Source of the DNA: Fidelibacterota bacterium
Lineage (GTDB): Bacteria; Fidelibacterota; Marinisomatia; SCGC-AAA003-L08; TS1B11
Assembly (NCBI GenBank): GCA_004124295.1
Contig: SCKI01000009.1
Location: forward strand, 1-55,324
Reading direction: 5' to 3'
Length of the DNA stretch: 55,324 nt
Translations under genes and position numbers: made by a program
The notes under the pieces: model-generated
Seen by the model: the letters and a program-made list of their open reading frames with translations, nothing else
Databases searched by the model: none
Told to the model about the DNA's origin: nothing
In this document: positions 8,551-17,905 of the stretch, in pieces
How positions within the stretch are numbered: position 1 is the stretch's first letter
Layout of the letters: each line of letters starts with the position of its first letter

Positions 8551-9348
8551 CTAGGGGCCGTCATCGAGGGCATCGCGCTCCCTGTTCCAGCGCACAAATT
8601 CCAGCTGGGCGTCGGCCTCCTGGTCGAACTCGAACAGCTCGTATTTACCATCGCTACGGACATTGACCTGCATGCCGGCAACCAGCTTGATCCAGTCGTC
8701 CAGCGAAATTTCGAACGGTCCCGGAATTTGCTGTGGTGGCGCCACCTCGGTGGGAGCGCCGATCTGGAAGCCCCCCTGGCCGCCCGGCCCCTGTTGGCCC
8801 TGGCCGGCCTGGTCCACCACCTGGGACCAGATCACGTCGATCTCGCCCTCGTACAGCAGCACCGAGCTCATGGCCGTATCGGCAACGGCGCGGAAAGTGG
8901 TCCCGCGAATCGCCGCCACTGCGGTGGGCGTCCGCACGGCCACATTCTTGGTTTCGCCAAAGGCCGCCTTGACCGCCACCCACACCTGGCCCCGGCTGAT
9001 CGTGGCCGCGAAATCCTTTTTGAGGCCCGCCACCTTGGCCATGGTCAGCTCCAGTTCAGTCAGCTCGCCAATGCGGAATTTCCCGCCGCCCCGGAGGGTA
9101 ATCTCGGCCCGTGATTTGGCCTGGGTCTTGAGATGGTCGCCGACGAACAGCTCCTGGTTCAGGGTGACCCGCTTCCAGTCCCCCGCAACGCCCTGCTTGG
9201 CTTCGACGGTGCCCAGCGGGAAGGTGATTTTGCCGAACAGGTCCCGGGTCTGGGCCCCCAGACTGCCGGCCAGGACCAGCAGCAGGGCCAGCGACAGACC
9301 GGCCCAACGCCCGGCCGGGCGTCTCTCTGGCAATAGGATTGTGCTCAC
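8551..9348 (-). CDS. FecR-domain exported protein
   Basis: The likely start is the GTG at 9348, just after the upstream gene's TGA; longer versions run through the neighbouring coding region. The 265-residue product has a signal peptide (about 1-33, ending SLGAQ). A FecR domain follows: GTVEAKQG, ELFVGDHLKTQAKSRAEITL, GELTELEL, RGQVWVAVK, then VRTPTAVAAIRGTTF. The region after residue about 170 is Gln/Gly/Pro-rich and low in complexity, and the tail is acidic. FecR domains of this exported type are common next to CHASE2 cyclases, where they may bind envelope polymers or act as the ligand for the sensor. The adjacency here supports that pairing; the ligand is unknown. Confidence 0.82.
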   Translation of the reverse strand: MSTILLPERRPAGRWAGLSLALLLVLAGSLGAQTRDLFGKITFPLGTVEAKQGVAGDWKRVTLNQELFVGDHLKTQAKSRAEITLRGGGKFRIGELTELELTMAKVAGLKKDFAATISRGQVWVAVKAAFGETKNVAVRTPTAVAAIRGTTFRAVADTAMSSVLLYEGEIDVIWSQVVDQAGQGQQGPGGQGGFQIGAPTEVAPPQQIPGPFEISLDDWIKLVAGMQVNVRSDGKYELFEFDQEADAQLEFVRWNRERDALDDGP

Positions 9349-9358
9349 CCTGGCCGGA

Positions 9359-10243
9359 TCAGTCGAGGATGAACATGACCCGGCAACTGCTGATGGCGCT
9401 GCCGAAGCCGTCCAGCGCGGATATCTGCTGAGCCGTCGCCGCGGAGAGCACCACATCGGTGGATAGGCTCCCGCCGGTGCCGATGCCCTTTATGGTGACC
9501 GGGTTCCCGGCCACGCGGGAATCGCTGGCCGCTGCCAACGGATCCTTGTGGTAGCCGACCACACCCTGGTTGACGGCAAAACTGCGCGGATATTTGCCCG
9601 GCCCGTAGAGCACCGTGCCGTCCTGGGTCAGAATCTGCGGCGACATGGACGGCTTGAGCCCCAGACCACGGGCGTCAATGATCAGGCCGGTGATGGGACC
9701 CTGGGCGGGCGGGGCAGCCACGGCCGGCTCGGCAGCGGCGTCCGGGTCGCTAAGGGTAATGCTGGACAGGTCGGCAGTGGCGTCGGCGGAAGCCGCCGTG
9801 GCGGGCAGCATCACATCCATAATGCCGCTCATGGGCACCACCATGGTGACCTCGACGGATGAATCGCTGAGGTACTTCACGTCCCCTACCTGCCGGGCGC
9901 CGCGGATATTGGCTTCCACCCGGGTCCGGATGATATCGTTGGTGACCATGTTATTTTCGACGGTGGTCTCCGAATCGACCCGCACGGCTTTCACCGCCTC
10001 AATGAGGTTGCGCAGGGCATCCACCCGGGCGGCCCGGATGGCATTGGCCCGGGCGGCGCCCACATTGGGCGCGTTGGCCGGCACGGCGCCGATGCCGGTG
10101 GCGGTCACCTCCCGCTGGGAGTAGTCCACCTGGCCAAAATCATTTTGCTCGGTCGCGGCCCAGGCCGGCGCACTCTGGGCCAGCGCGGTGGCCGTCAGGG
10201 CAACCAGCCCGGTGAGGAGCTGCAGTTGCAATTTGCGGTTCAT
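9359..10243 (-). CDS. LPP20-like exported protein
   Basis: The ATG at 10243 has GGAGG six bases upstream, so the 294-residue form is preferred over a longer frame. A signal peptide (about 1-27, ending PAWAA) is followed by a region with the LPP20/FlgT-N pattern: REVTATGIGAVP, then ARANAIRAARVDALRNLIEAVKAVRVD, then a hydrophobic strand ending MSGIMDVMLP. A second domain after about residue 180 contains ITGLIIDARGLGLKPSM. Proteins with this architecture are secreted or outer-membrane associated and poorly understood. The gene is 59 bases downstream of the TPR-SLH gene and its stop abuts the FecR gene start, consistent with one operon. Confidence 0.68.
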   Translation of the reverse strand: MNRKLQLQLLTGLVALTATALAQSAPAWAATEQNDFGQVDYSQREVTATGIGAVPANAPNVGAARANAIRAARVDALRNLIEAVKAVRVDSETTVENNMVTNDIIRTRVEANIRGARQVGDVKYLSDSSVEVTMVVPMSGIMDVMLPATAASADATADLSSITLSDPDAAAEPAVAAPPAQGPITGLIIDARGLGLKPSMSPQILTQDGTVLYGPGKYPRSFAVNQGVVGYHKDPLAAASDSRVAGNPVTIKGIGTGGSLSTDVVLSAATAQQISALDGFGSAISSCRVMFILD

Positions 10244-10302
10244 GGATGACCTCCATTTGCTTAGAGTCTTGTCGCCTGTCATGAATATCGGGGTCCTGGT
10301 CA

Positions 10303-11436
10303 TCAGAAGGTTATCCGCAGGCTTTTCTGGATTTCCCTGATGATCAGCAAGGCATCAGCCCCGCTCACGGCTCCGCCCGGGTTGAACTGCCCCGTCATCA
10401 GGTCGGCTTTCATAATGCCCCGCTCGCTGGCCAGAGCCATGGCGTTGTAGGCGAAATGGCTGCTGGGGACGTCGGAGAACCGGGAACTGCTTTCGCCAAA
10501 GTAACGGGTATCCAGGCTGGCATCCCGCGTGGCCGTGGTCAGGATACGCTGGACGGCCATGGCGTAGCCGACGCGGGTCACCGGCTCATCGGGATAGAAC
10601 ATGCCGCTGGGGTCGACCTCGAAGATGCCCAGTTTCAGCACCTCCATGATCCACGGCTCAGCCCATGTGCCGGCGACATCCGAGGGTGTGGCCGGACCGC
10701 TGGGGGCGGCAGCCGCTCCCGGAGGCCGGAAGGCCGCGGACTGGCCGCCTACCGGGGCCATGCGGGAAAATACTTCCGCCAGGCGCAGCTCCTCGGAGAA
10801 CAGCACGGTGAGATCGGCCCGGGATATCTGCGCCTTGATGGCGATCTTGCGGCCGGCGTCGGTGCCGGGCCGGGCCCGGACAATCTTCTGGGTCGTGGCC
10901 CAGCGCTCATCGGCCTTGCCAGCCAGGGACCCCTTCATATCCACCACCTGGCTGAAGTGGCTCTCGGCCCGGCGGAAATTCATGCTGTAAAAATTGGCCT
11001 CGCCCTTGTAATAGATAGCGCTTTCGTTGCCGGGATCGATCTGCAGGGCCTTGTTCAGGTCCTGTTCCGCTTCTTGCGGCCACTTGCCACCGTTCTGGAC
11101 GACGATAAAATAGCGGCCCCGGAAGATGAATACGTCCGCATTCTTCCCGTCCAGTTTGACGCCCCGGTCCACGGAAGACTTGGCATTAGGGTTGCCCAGA
11201 TAGGCCTGCGCAAGGCCCAGACCGCCCCAGCCCGGCGCGAACTTCTTATCCAGGTCCACGGCCCGCTGAAAGGCCCCCTGGGCGGTGGCATAATCGCCCT
11301 TATCCAGGCTCCTGACACCCAACCGGAAATGGTAATCGGGGGTGTCCAGATCAGACTGGGACACCGCTTTCGGGGCGCATGCTGACAGGACCAGCAGCGC
11401 AATTGTGGAGGGCAGTACAAAACGGCTGGCACGCAT
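10303..11436 (-). CDS. Lipoprotein with TPR repeats and C-terminal SLH-like domain
   Basis: The 377-residue product has a lipobox LSAC (Cys20). Residues about 35-180 form TPR-like helical pairs (YHFRLGVRSLDKGDYATAQGAFQRAVDLD; NKALQIDPGNESAIYYKGEA). After a Pro/Ala-rich linker, about 260-377 resembles SLH modules: WIMEVLKLGIFEVDPSGMFYPDEPVTR, then FSDVPSSHFAYNAMALASERGIM, then FNPGGAVSGADAL. SLH modules bind cell-wall-linked polymers, so the protein may tether a complex between outer membrane and wall. GGAG precedes the start at about nine bases. It is the second gene of the five-gene operon ending in the adenylate cyclase. Confidence 0.8.
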   Translation of the reverse strand: MRASRFVLPSTIALLVLSACAPKAVSQSDLDTPDYHFRLGVRSLDKGDYATAQGAFQRAVDLDKKFAPGWGGLGLAQAYLGNPNAKSSVDRGVKLDGKNADVFIFRGRYFIVVQNGGKWPQEAEQDLNKALQIDPGNESAIYYKGEANFYSMNFRRAESHFSQVVDMKGSLAGKADERWATTQKIVRARPGTDAGRKIAIKAQISRADLTVLFSEELRLAEVFSRMAPVGGQSAAFRPPGAAAAPSGPATPSDVAGTWAEPWIMEVLKLGIFEVDPSGMFYPDEPVTRVGYAMAVQRILTTATRDASLDTRYFGESSSRFSDVPSSHFAYNAMALASERGIMKADLMTGQFNPGGAVSGADALLIIREIQKSLRITF

Positions 11437-11533
11437 TACATTATCTCCTTCAGGCTTGAGGTTACCCGGCGGCTGCCAGCCATCAGGGTTGGGCAGCTGT
11501 CAGGCGGACCGGGAGAGACCCGGGCTCGATTCG

Positions 11534-12694
11534 TTACTTGGATTGAGCCACAAGTTCGAACCCGTTGGGAGTCTCGCCATTGATGTAGATCACGAAATTG
11601 CCTAAATCTTTTCCATCGAGTTGAAAGCCCAAATCTTCGTTGCTGCCGGCAAACTTCACGGCCAGCGTCACCACTCCCGCCGCAAAACTACGCTGGTCCA
11701 CGTTTTGGACGCCGTTGATATCGTTGGTGAGATGGTTGATGAACTCGCGCCGTTGCTGGTAGGAAAGACCTTTTACCGTCAAGGTGAGCAACCGGGCATT
11801 GGACTGCTCCATACTCCAGCGCTTCACCGTTTCACGCATCAGGTATTCGGCCAGATCCTTTCCGGCCCGCTTCAGCGCGTTGACTCCGGCGGTGGAGGCA
11901 TCAATATGGGTGCTCTTGCCGTGGAAGGTCTCCTGGGCGATGATCTGGGCATTGTCGACCCGCACCACCTTGGCGGTAATGTTGGCCTGGCCGGAAAGAC
12001 GGCTCGTTCCGTATATCGGCACCGGCACGGCCTTGGCGACAGCCTGGCCCATGATGATATATTCAGCGCCGAACTCGGCAGCCAGACCGGCAGCGGCAAC
12101 GGCGTCCCCCTGCATCGCGGCCAGGTTCACATTGCGCTGGCGCAAGGCGGCGGTCTGTTCCGGGCTAACGATCTCGAAGCCTTTGCTGCTCAGCAGCCGG
12201 CCCACTTCGGTGGCCGCCACGTTGGAATTGGTGTCCTCGATATTGGTCTCCTGGAGGATCACCATAAAGCGCGGGTGCCGGACCCAGGAGAGCAGCAGGT
12301 CCATGGCCAACTGGTCCTTCACCAGCTCGTCCAGGATATCGGTGACCACGGCCCTGATGCGCAGGGTCCATAATCCGTCCGGCCCCTGGGAGGCGCTGAT
12401 CTCGTCGTAAGTCTTGATAAACCCGTTGGCCTTGCTGATGATCCGGTCCTCGACCACCGCAAAATTCTTGACCAGGGTTTCGCTGGCCACGACCACACCG
12501 ATGCCCTTCTCCACCGCATCGCGCTTGGCGCCGGTGAGGGCCGCATCGCGGGTCATGCCCATCCCTTCCCCTTCGACAGTCTGTGTCGTCTGGGCCGAGG
12601 CCAGGGCCGCCAAAAACCAGACGGACAGGGCGATCCGCCGCAGGGGTAATCCGCTTCGCCAGTTCCATGAAGTTGAGGTCATGAACATTCTCAT
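11534..12694 (-). CDS. Exported FlgT/LPP20-like protein
   Basis: Several in-frame ATGs (12733, 12694, 12688, 12682) lack a strong ribosome binding site, so the start is uncertain; 12694 gives 386 residues with a signal peptide ending ALASAQ. Just after it, TVEGEGMGMTRDAALTGAKRDAVEKGIG followed by VVTDIL matches the N-terminal pattern of FlgT/LPP20-like proteins. A middle segment (EFGAEYIIMGQAVAK, ending with NVDQRSFAAG) resembles CsgG-type alpha/beta folds. FlgT itself belongs to the flagellar H-ring in Vibrio, but here the gene heads the FecR/CHASE2 operon, not the flagellar cluster. A link to flagella is therefore unproven; an envelope-complex role is more likely. Confidence 0.7.
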   Translation of the reverse strand: MRMFMTSTSWNWRSGLPLRRIALSVWFLAALASAQTTQTVEGEGMGMTRDAALTGAKRDAVEKGIGVVVASETLVKNFAVVEDRIISKANGFIKTYDEISASQGPDGLWTLRIRAVVTDILDELVKDQLAMDLLLSWVRHPRFMVILQETNIEDTNSNVAATEVGRLLSSKGFEIVSPEQTAALRQRNVNLAAMQGDAVAAAGLAAEFGAEYIIMGQAVAKAVPVPIYGTSRLSGQANITAKVVRVDNAQIIAQETFHGKSTHIDASTAGVNALKRAGKDLAEYLMRETVKRWSMEQSNARLLTLTVKGLSYQQRREFINHLTNDINGVQNVDQRSFAAGVVTLAVKFAGSNEDLGFQLDGKDLGNFVIYINGETPNGFELVAQSK

Positions 12695-12925
12695 TTTTCG
12701 GGTGAAAACATCTGCACTTCCCGGCTCATCCAAGCTGCCGCTAGATGTGCTCCGGGACGCTCAAACTAATACTTCTCTGCCGCTGATGCAATTATTATCA
12801 CAGGTCCCCGGCAGAGCGGCGGTCCGGCGCTTCCCGCCCGTTCCCGAAAATCCACTCGCGGGGAATCCCGCTGTTGGCCGGGGCCAGCCGCAACGCGCCG
12901 GAGAGGTCCATTTTTTGCGCCTGTG

Positions 12926-12996
12926 AGCGGGTGAAGGGAATCGGACCCTCGTATCCAGCTTGGGAAGCTGGCGTTCTACCATTGAACCACACCCGC
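12926..12996 (-). tRNA. tRNA-Gly (anticodon CCC)
   Basis: A 71-base cloverleaf folds by eye. The acceptor stem is GCGGGTG/CACCCGC, the D stem GTTC/GAAC, and the anticodon stem CCAGC/GCTGG with loop TTCCCAA (anticodon CCC). The T stem is GAGGG/CCCTT with loop TCCGATT, and the discriminator base is T, usual for bacterial tRNA-Gly. The 3' CCA is not encoded. It stands between the FlgT/LPP20-like gene and the divergent nrdJ gene. Confidence 0.95.
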
Positions 12997-13021
12997 AGGG
13001 CAGCCAATTTACCGGGCCTAA

Positions 13022-13036
13022 CTTGTTCAAAACAAG
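13022..13036. repeat. Small perfect inverted repeat upstream of tRNA-Gly and nrdJ
   Basis: CTTGTT and AACAAG flank CAA. The element lies in the divergent promoter region, about 26 bases upstream of the tRNA 5' end. It has no T-run, so it is not a normal terminator. It could be an operator or chance. Confidence 0.3.
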
Positions 13037-13107
13037 ATTCTTGCGCCTGACGGGGCCGGCCGGGCCTGCAAAAGTCAACGAGATGTGCCTGGGAATCCTA
13101 CCGACAC

Positions 13108-13143
13108 CACAATATATTGTGCTTTGGAGCACAATTATCTTGC
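13108..13143 (+). promoter_or_regulatory. NrdR-like tandem operator upstream of nrdJ
   Basis: The perfect 14-base palindrome CACAATATATTGTG (13108-13121) matches the NrdR-box pattern (ACACWATATATWGTGT-like). A degenerate second copy, CACAATTATCTTGC, begins 22 bases later (13130-13143), two helical turns on, as expected for paired NrdR boxes. A possible promoter follows: TTGCCC (13140-13145), 18 bases, TACATT (13164-13169). NrdR is the ATP/dATP-sensing repressor of ribonucleotide reductase genes, and the next gene is one. Confidence 0.72.
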
Positions 13144-13269
13144 CCCTCATTTGCCGGCATTTCTACATTGGCCCCGGCCCCAAAGGCCTTCCAGTGCCGA
13201 AGTGACAACAGGCTAATCCAAGGATCCGCCGTTCTGCGGTGGGCCGGGCGTCGTTGAGGAGTTGGCTGC

Positions 13270-15882
13270 ATGGCTGATCAGATCGAGTATAATCTTCCCC
13301 TTTTCGAAGAGAACAAACCGGTAAAGGTGCCCGGGCCGCAGTCCGCCGCTGTGGACGGCCCCCCCGAAATTGCCCAGGCCAATCTGCCACGCAAATCGGC
13401 GCAGGAGGAGATTCCCTCCCGCTACACCCTGGACATCTACTACCACGATGACGAGATTGCCAAGGACGTGCTGCGCAACAAGTACCTGGCGCCCAACGAA
13501 GTCTCGCCCTGGGAGCTGTGGCTCCGGCAGGCCCGGGCCATCGCCAGTGTCGAGCCAACTGCCGAGCTGCGGCAGACCTGGGAAGAACGCTACCTGGGCA
13601 TCCTGGAGGATTTCCGCTTCGTGCCCGGCGGGCGCATCATGCACGGCGCCGGCCGCGAGGATATTAAAAGCACGCTCAACAACTGTTATGTGATGGCCAT
13701 CCAAGACGATTCGATCCAGGACATCTACCAGACCCTCGTTGACGAGGCCAAGACCTACAAGTACGGTGGCGGCTGCGGCCACGACCTGTCCATCCTGCGG
13801 CCGGCCGGCGACCCGATCCACGGCACCGGCGGTGAATCGTGCGGCCCCACCGGTTTCATGGAACTGTTCTCCACCAACACCAACACCATTGCCCAGCATG
13901 GCCGGCGGGGGGCCAATATGCAGACCCTGCGGGTCGATCACCCGGACATCCACAAATTCGTGGCCATCAAAAGCAAGCTGGACAAAGTCAAGTATTCGAA
14001 CATCTCCGTGCTGCTGACCCATGAATTCATGCAGGCGGTGGAGACCGGCAGCAGCTTCGACCTGCGCTGGGGCGGCCAGGTCTACCAGACCGTCCAGGCC
14101 CGGGATTTGTGGGACGAGATCATCCGCGCGGCACACGCCAGCGCCGAGCCCGGGCTCATTTTCTGGGACACCGTGCGGGACTACCACAACGGCGAATATG
14201 TCAGTCCCGTGGTCTCCACCAACCCCTGTGCCGAGCAGCCCCTTCCCGATGGCGGATGCTGCAACCTGGGGAGCATCAACCTGGAGCGCTTCGTGGATGA
14301 AGGCGGCGAGTTCATGATGGACCCGTTCAGGGAGACGGTGGCCGTGGCGACCCGCTTCCTGGACGATGTGATCGACTATAACCTGGAGCGCCACGCCTTG
14401 CCGGCCCAGCGTGAAAACGCCCTCAACGACCGCCGGGTGGGGCTGGGCCTGCTGGGACTGGGAGACATGTTCGTCAGGATGCAGATCACTTACGATTCGC
14501 CCCAGGCCCTCGAGACGGTGGACCTGATCATGCGCGAAATGCGCAATACCGCCTACGCAACCTCCATCGCGCTGGCCCGCGAAAAGGGCCCCTTCCCCAA
14601 CTTCGATTGGGCCGGCTACAGCAAGAGCCTGTTCGTGAAGAACTTGCCCCAGGATATCCGGGCGGACGTGCAGCAGGACGGTATCCGCAACGTCACCATT
14701 CTGACGGTGCCGCCCACCGGTTCGGGCGCCATCGTGGCCCAGGTCACTTCCGGCATCGAACCGATCTTCGCCACTTCCTACACCCGCCGGGTGCGACAGA
14801 ACGAGGATGACGGGGAGACCTTCCGGGAGTACACCATTTACCATCCGGTGATCAAAAACCTGTTCGGCTCCGACCAGGACCTGCCCGATTATGTGGTGAC
14901 CTCCCATAACATCGATCCCTTTTTCCGGGTCAAGATGCAGGGCCTGATTCAGCGCTATATTGACTCCTCCATCTCTTCCACCGTCAACCTGCCCGGGGAT
15001 ATTGATGTTGATACGGTGGCCGATATTTATATGGCTGCCTACCGGGAGGGGCTGAAGGGCATCACCGTTTACCGGGAGGGATCCCGAGAGGGGATATTGA
15101 TCACCCAGCAGGAGACGGTTGATCAGGAGACCGGTCGGGGCGTCGAGAAGACGGCCCCGGCCGGGACTGGGGGGAACGGCGCCTCTGCCGGAGAAACGGA
15201 GCAGGCCGGCGAGGAAACTCGTCAGAATCCGGCCACCGGCCCCCGGCTCCACCCCCGGGCCCGGTCCGAAGTCACATTCGGCATGACCCGCCGCATCCGC
15301 ACCGGGGAGGGCAATCTGTACGTGACCATCAATGAGGATGATAAGGGCCTCTGCGAGGTCTTTACCACCATCGGCAAGGCCGGGGGCCAAGCCGCCACCC
15401 AGGCCGAGGCCATCAGCCGGCTCATCTCCCTGGCGCTCCGCTCCGGTGTCGATGCGGACGAGGTGGTGCGCCAGTTGCGGGGCATCAGCGGTCCCAACCC
15501 CATGTGGGACAACGGGCGTCTGATCCTCTCCACACCCGACGCCATCTCCCAGGTGCTGGCGGACTACCTGGCCAAGCGCCCCTGGAGTCAGGGCGGCTCC
15601 CTGGGCCACGGGGTGCGCGATGTCACCGCCGGCGCCAGCGAACCGTTCATGCTGGCCGCAGCCGCTACCCGATCAGCCCCGGCAGGGGCCGCGAATGGGA
15701 GCCCGCCCGCTGCTGAGGCCACCGCCACCGACACCGCCGCCCCTGACCCCACTGCCCAACCGGCGGCCGGCGGCGAGGAGACAGCCTTCAAGACGATGAC
15801 CACCTGCCCGGACTGCGGTGGGCCGGTGATCCACGAAAGCGGCTGCGTCACCTGCCCAGGCTGCGGCTACTCCCGCTGCTGA
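13270..15882 (+). CDS. nrdJ: Adenosylcobalamin-dependent (class II) ribonucleotide reductase
   Basis: This 870-residue enzyme reduces ribonucleotides to deoxyribonucleotides using B12. It has VPGGRIMHGAG, NNCYVM (Cys139, redox pair), CGHDLSILRP, STNTNTIAQHGRRGANM, and the radical-site segment NPCAEQPL (Cys320, Glu322) followed by CCNLGSINL (330-338). A low-complexity linker (about 615-665) joins a TSCPD domain (about 670-770). After another Ala-rich linker, the C-terminal tail carries CPDCGG...CPGCGYSRC, able to bind zinc or shuttle reducing equivalents. GAGGAG lies eight bases before the ATG. The length is near that of long NrdJ proteins. No nrdAB or nrdD partner is present in the window. 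Regulation by NrdR is indicated by the upstream box. Confidence 0.96.
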   Translation: MADQIEYNLPLFEENKPVKVPGPQSAAVDGPPEIAQANLPRKSAQEEIPSRYTLDIYYHDDEIAKDVLRNKYLAPNEVSPWELWLRQARAIASVEPTAELRQTWEERYLGILEDFRFVPGGRIMHGAGREDIKSTLNNCYVMAIQDDSIQDIYQTLVDEAKTYKYGGGCGHDLSILRPAGDPIHGTGGESCGPTGFMELFSTNTNTIAQHGRRGANMQTLRVDHPDIHKFVAIKSKLDKVKYSNISVLLTHEFMQAVETGSSFDLRWGGQVYQTVQARDLWDEIIRAAHASAEPGLIFWDTVRDYHNGEYVSPVVSTNPCAEQPLPDGGCCNLGSINLERFVDEGGEFMMDPFRETVAVATRFLDDVIDYNLERHALPAQRENALNDRRVGLGLLGLGDMFVRMQITYDSPQALETVDLIMREMRNTAYATSIALAREKGPFPNFDWAGYSKSLFVKNLPQDIRADVQQDGIRNVTILTVPPTGSGAIVAQVTSGIEPIFATSYTRRVRQNEDDGETFREYTIYHPVIKNLFGSDQDLPDYVVTSHNIDPFFRVKMQGLIQRYIDSSISSTVNLPGDIDVDTVADIYMAAYREGLKGITVYREGSREGILITQQETVDQETGRGVEKTAPAGTGGNGASAGETEQAGEETRQNPATGPRLHPRARSEVTFGMTRRIRTGEGNLYVTINEDDKGLCEVFTTIGKAGGQAATQAEAISRLISLALRSGVDADEVVRQLRGISGPNPMWDNGRLILSTPDAISQVLADYLAKRPWSQGGSLGHGVRDVTAGASEPFMLAAAATRSAPAGAANGSPPAAEATATDTAAPDPTAQPAAGGEETAFKTMTTCPDCGGPVIHESGCVTCPGCGYSRC

Positions 15883-15910
15883 GGCTGCCTTAACACCCTG
15901 AAAACGGGAA

Positions 15911-15934
15911 CGGGCCTGCCGTTCAGCAGGCCCG
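15911..15934. terminator. Strong hairpin between convergent nrdJ and frr
   Basis: CGGGCCTGC pairs perfectly with GCAGGCCCG (nine pairs) around the loop CGTTCA. It lies 28 bases after the nrdJ stop and 50 bases before the frr stop on the other strand. There is no T-run on either side, so it may be a bidirectional or processing hairpin, not a textbook intrinsic terminator. Confidence 0.55.
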
Positions 15935-15983
15935 CCCGAAAGCTGCCCCGGTCCGGGGCCGACTGCTTGTTGGCCCGGCCGGC

Positions 15984-16541
15984 CTAGTCGTTGAGGATCT
16001 CCTCCTCCTTCACCTTTTGCAATTCTTCCAGCTGTTTGATATGGGCGTCGGTCAGGTCCTGAAAATTATCGAGGGCCCGGTGCAGGTTGTCCTCGGATAT
16101 CTCGTGGCTCTTGGCGTGCTCCTTGAGCTCCTGGTTGGCGTCCCGGCGGATGTTCCGCACCGATACCTTGCCCTCCTCCACCATCTCGTGGGCCAGCTTC
16201 ACCAGCGCCCTGCGCCGCTCCTCGGTCAGCTCCGGTATCTGCAGGCGCAGGACATTGCCGTCACTGTTGGGCATCATGCCGATGTCGGCCTTCATGATGG
16301 CTTTCTCCACCTCGCCGATCTGGCTTTTATCGTAGGGCTCAACGACCAGCAGACGGGGCTCCGGCACGGAGATATTCGCCAGAGTTTTCAGCGGTTGCAG
16401 ACTGCCGTAGTAGTCTACTTTGATGTGATCGACCATGCGCGGATTGGCCCGGCCGGTACGCAGGGAGGCCAACTCTCCCTGGGTGTGCTCGATGGCCTGA
16501 TCCATCCGCTCCTGAGCGGCAGCATGAATTTCATTGATCAT
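15984..16541 (-). CDS. frr: Ribosome recycling factor
   Basis: The 185-residue protein splits post-termination ribosomes together with EF-G. It begins MINEIHAAAQERM, with the start at 16541 chosen to match the family; an upstream extension overlaps pyrH and is not RRF-like. Typical motifs are LASLRTGRANP, KVDYYGSLQPL, ISVPEPRLLVVEPYDKS, and the C-terminal helix ending in charged residues. It is the last gene of the rplM-rpsI-rpsB-tsf-pyrH-frr operon, 17 bases after pyrH. Confidence 0.97.
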   Translation of the reverse strand: MINEIHAAAQERMDQAIEHTQGELASLRTGRANPRMVDHIKVDYYGSLQPLKTLANISVPEPRLLVVEPYDKSQIGEVEKAIMKADIGMMPNSDGNVLRLQIPELTEERRRALVKLAHEMVEEGKVSVRNIRRDANQELKEHAKSHEISEDNLHRALDNFQDLTDAHIKQLEELQKVKEEEILND

Positions 16542-16558
16542 GAGGGTTCCACCTGAAG

Positions 16559-17287
<729 letters not shown>

Positions 17288-17905
17288 TTAATCGGCTGCG
17301 TCGCCGTTCTGGGAGGCCTCTCCCAGCTCGAAACGCACAAAGCGGGAGATCAGAATATTCTCCCCGAGGGTTGCAATGGTAGCCTTCAGATAATCGCCGA
17401 TGGTTTTCTGGGGGTCCTTCACGAAAGGTTGCTCCAGCAGCGTGTTTTCGGCATAGAATTTTTCCAGCCGGCCGGTGACCATTTTTTCGATGATCTCCTC
17501 GGGCTTGCCCGAGTCGCGGGCCTGCTCCAGAAAGATGGCTTTCTCGCGCTCCGCCAGGCCGGCCGGCATTTGCTCCCGCTGGACGACCACCGGATTGGCG
17601 GCGGCAATATGCATGGCAACGTCGCGGACAAACTGCTGAAAGTTATCGGTCCGGGCGACAAAGTCGGTCTCGCAGTTGACCTCGACCATCACCCCCAGGC
17701 GCGAGCCGGGATGGATGTAGGAGAGCACGACGCCGTCGTTGGCGGCCCGGCTGGCTTTCTTGTCGGCCTTGGCCGCGCCGGTCTTGCGCAGGTGGTCAAC
17801 GGCCTTCTCGATGTCGCCACCTGCCTCCTCCAGGGCATGCTTGCAATCCATCATGCCCGCGCCGGTTTTTTCGCGGAGCTCCTTGACCAGACTGGCGGAT
17901 ATCAC
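17288..17905 (-). CDS. tsf: Translation elongation factor Ts
   Basis: The 205-residue protein is the nucleotide exchange factor for EF-Tu. The N-terminal UBA-like segment includes LREKTGAGMMDCKHALEEAGGD and AVDHLRKTG, followed by the core motif VEVNCETDFVAR. The family's short form (about 200 residues, one core subdomain) is seen here. The start is a GTG overlapping the rpsB TGA by four bases, so translation is probably coupled. Confidence 0.97.
   Translation of the reverse strand: MISASLVKELREKTGAGMMDCKHALEEAGGDIEKAVDHLRKTGAAKADKKASRAANDGVVLSYIHPGSRLGVMVEVNCETDFVARTDNFQQFVRDVAMHIAAANPVVVQREQMPAGLAEREKAIFLEQARDSGKPEEIIEKMVTGRLEKFYAENTLLEQPFVKDPQKTIGDYLKATIATLGENILISRFVRFELGEASQNGDAAD

Noticed and set aside
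13144..13269. Cobalamin riboswitch upstream of the B12-dependent reductase
   Set aside because: The leader between the presumed promoter and the ATG is only about 100 bases and no B12-box-like sequence is visible; the NrdR palindrome explains regulation better.
13213..15609. Long antisense reading frame of 798 codons opposite nrdJ
   Set aside because: It is the mirror of a highly conserved enzyme in high-G+C DNA, with composition typical of shadow frames and no ribosome binding site.
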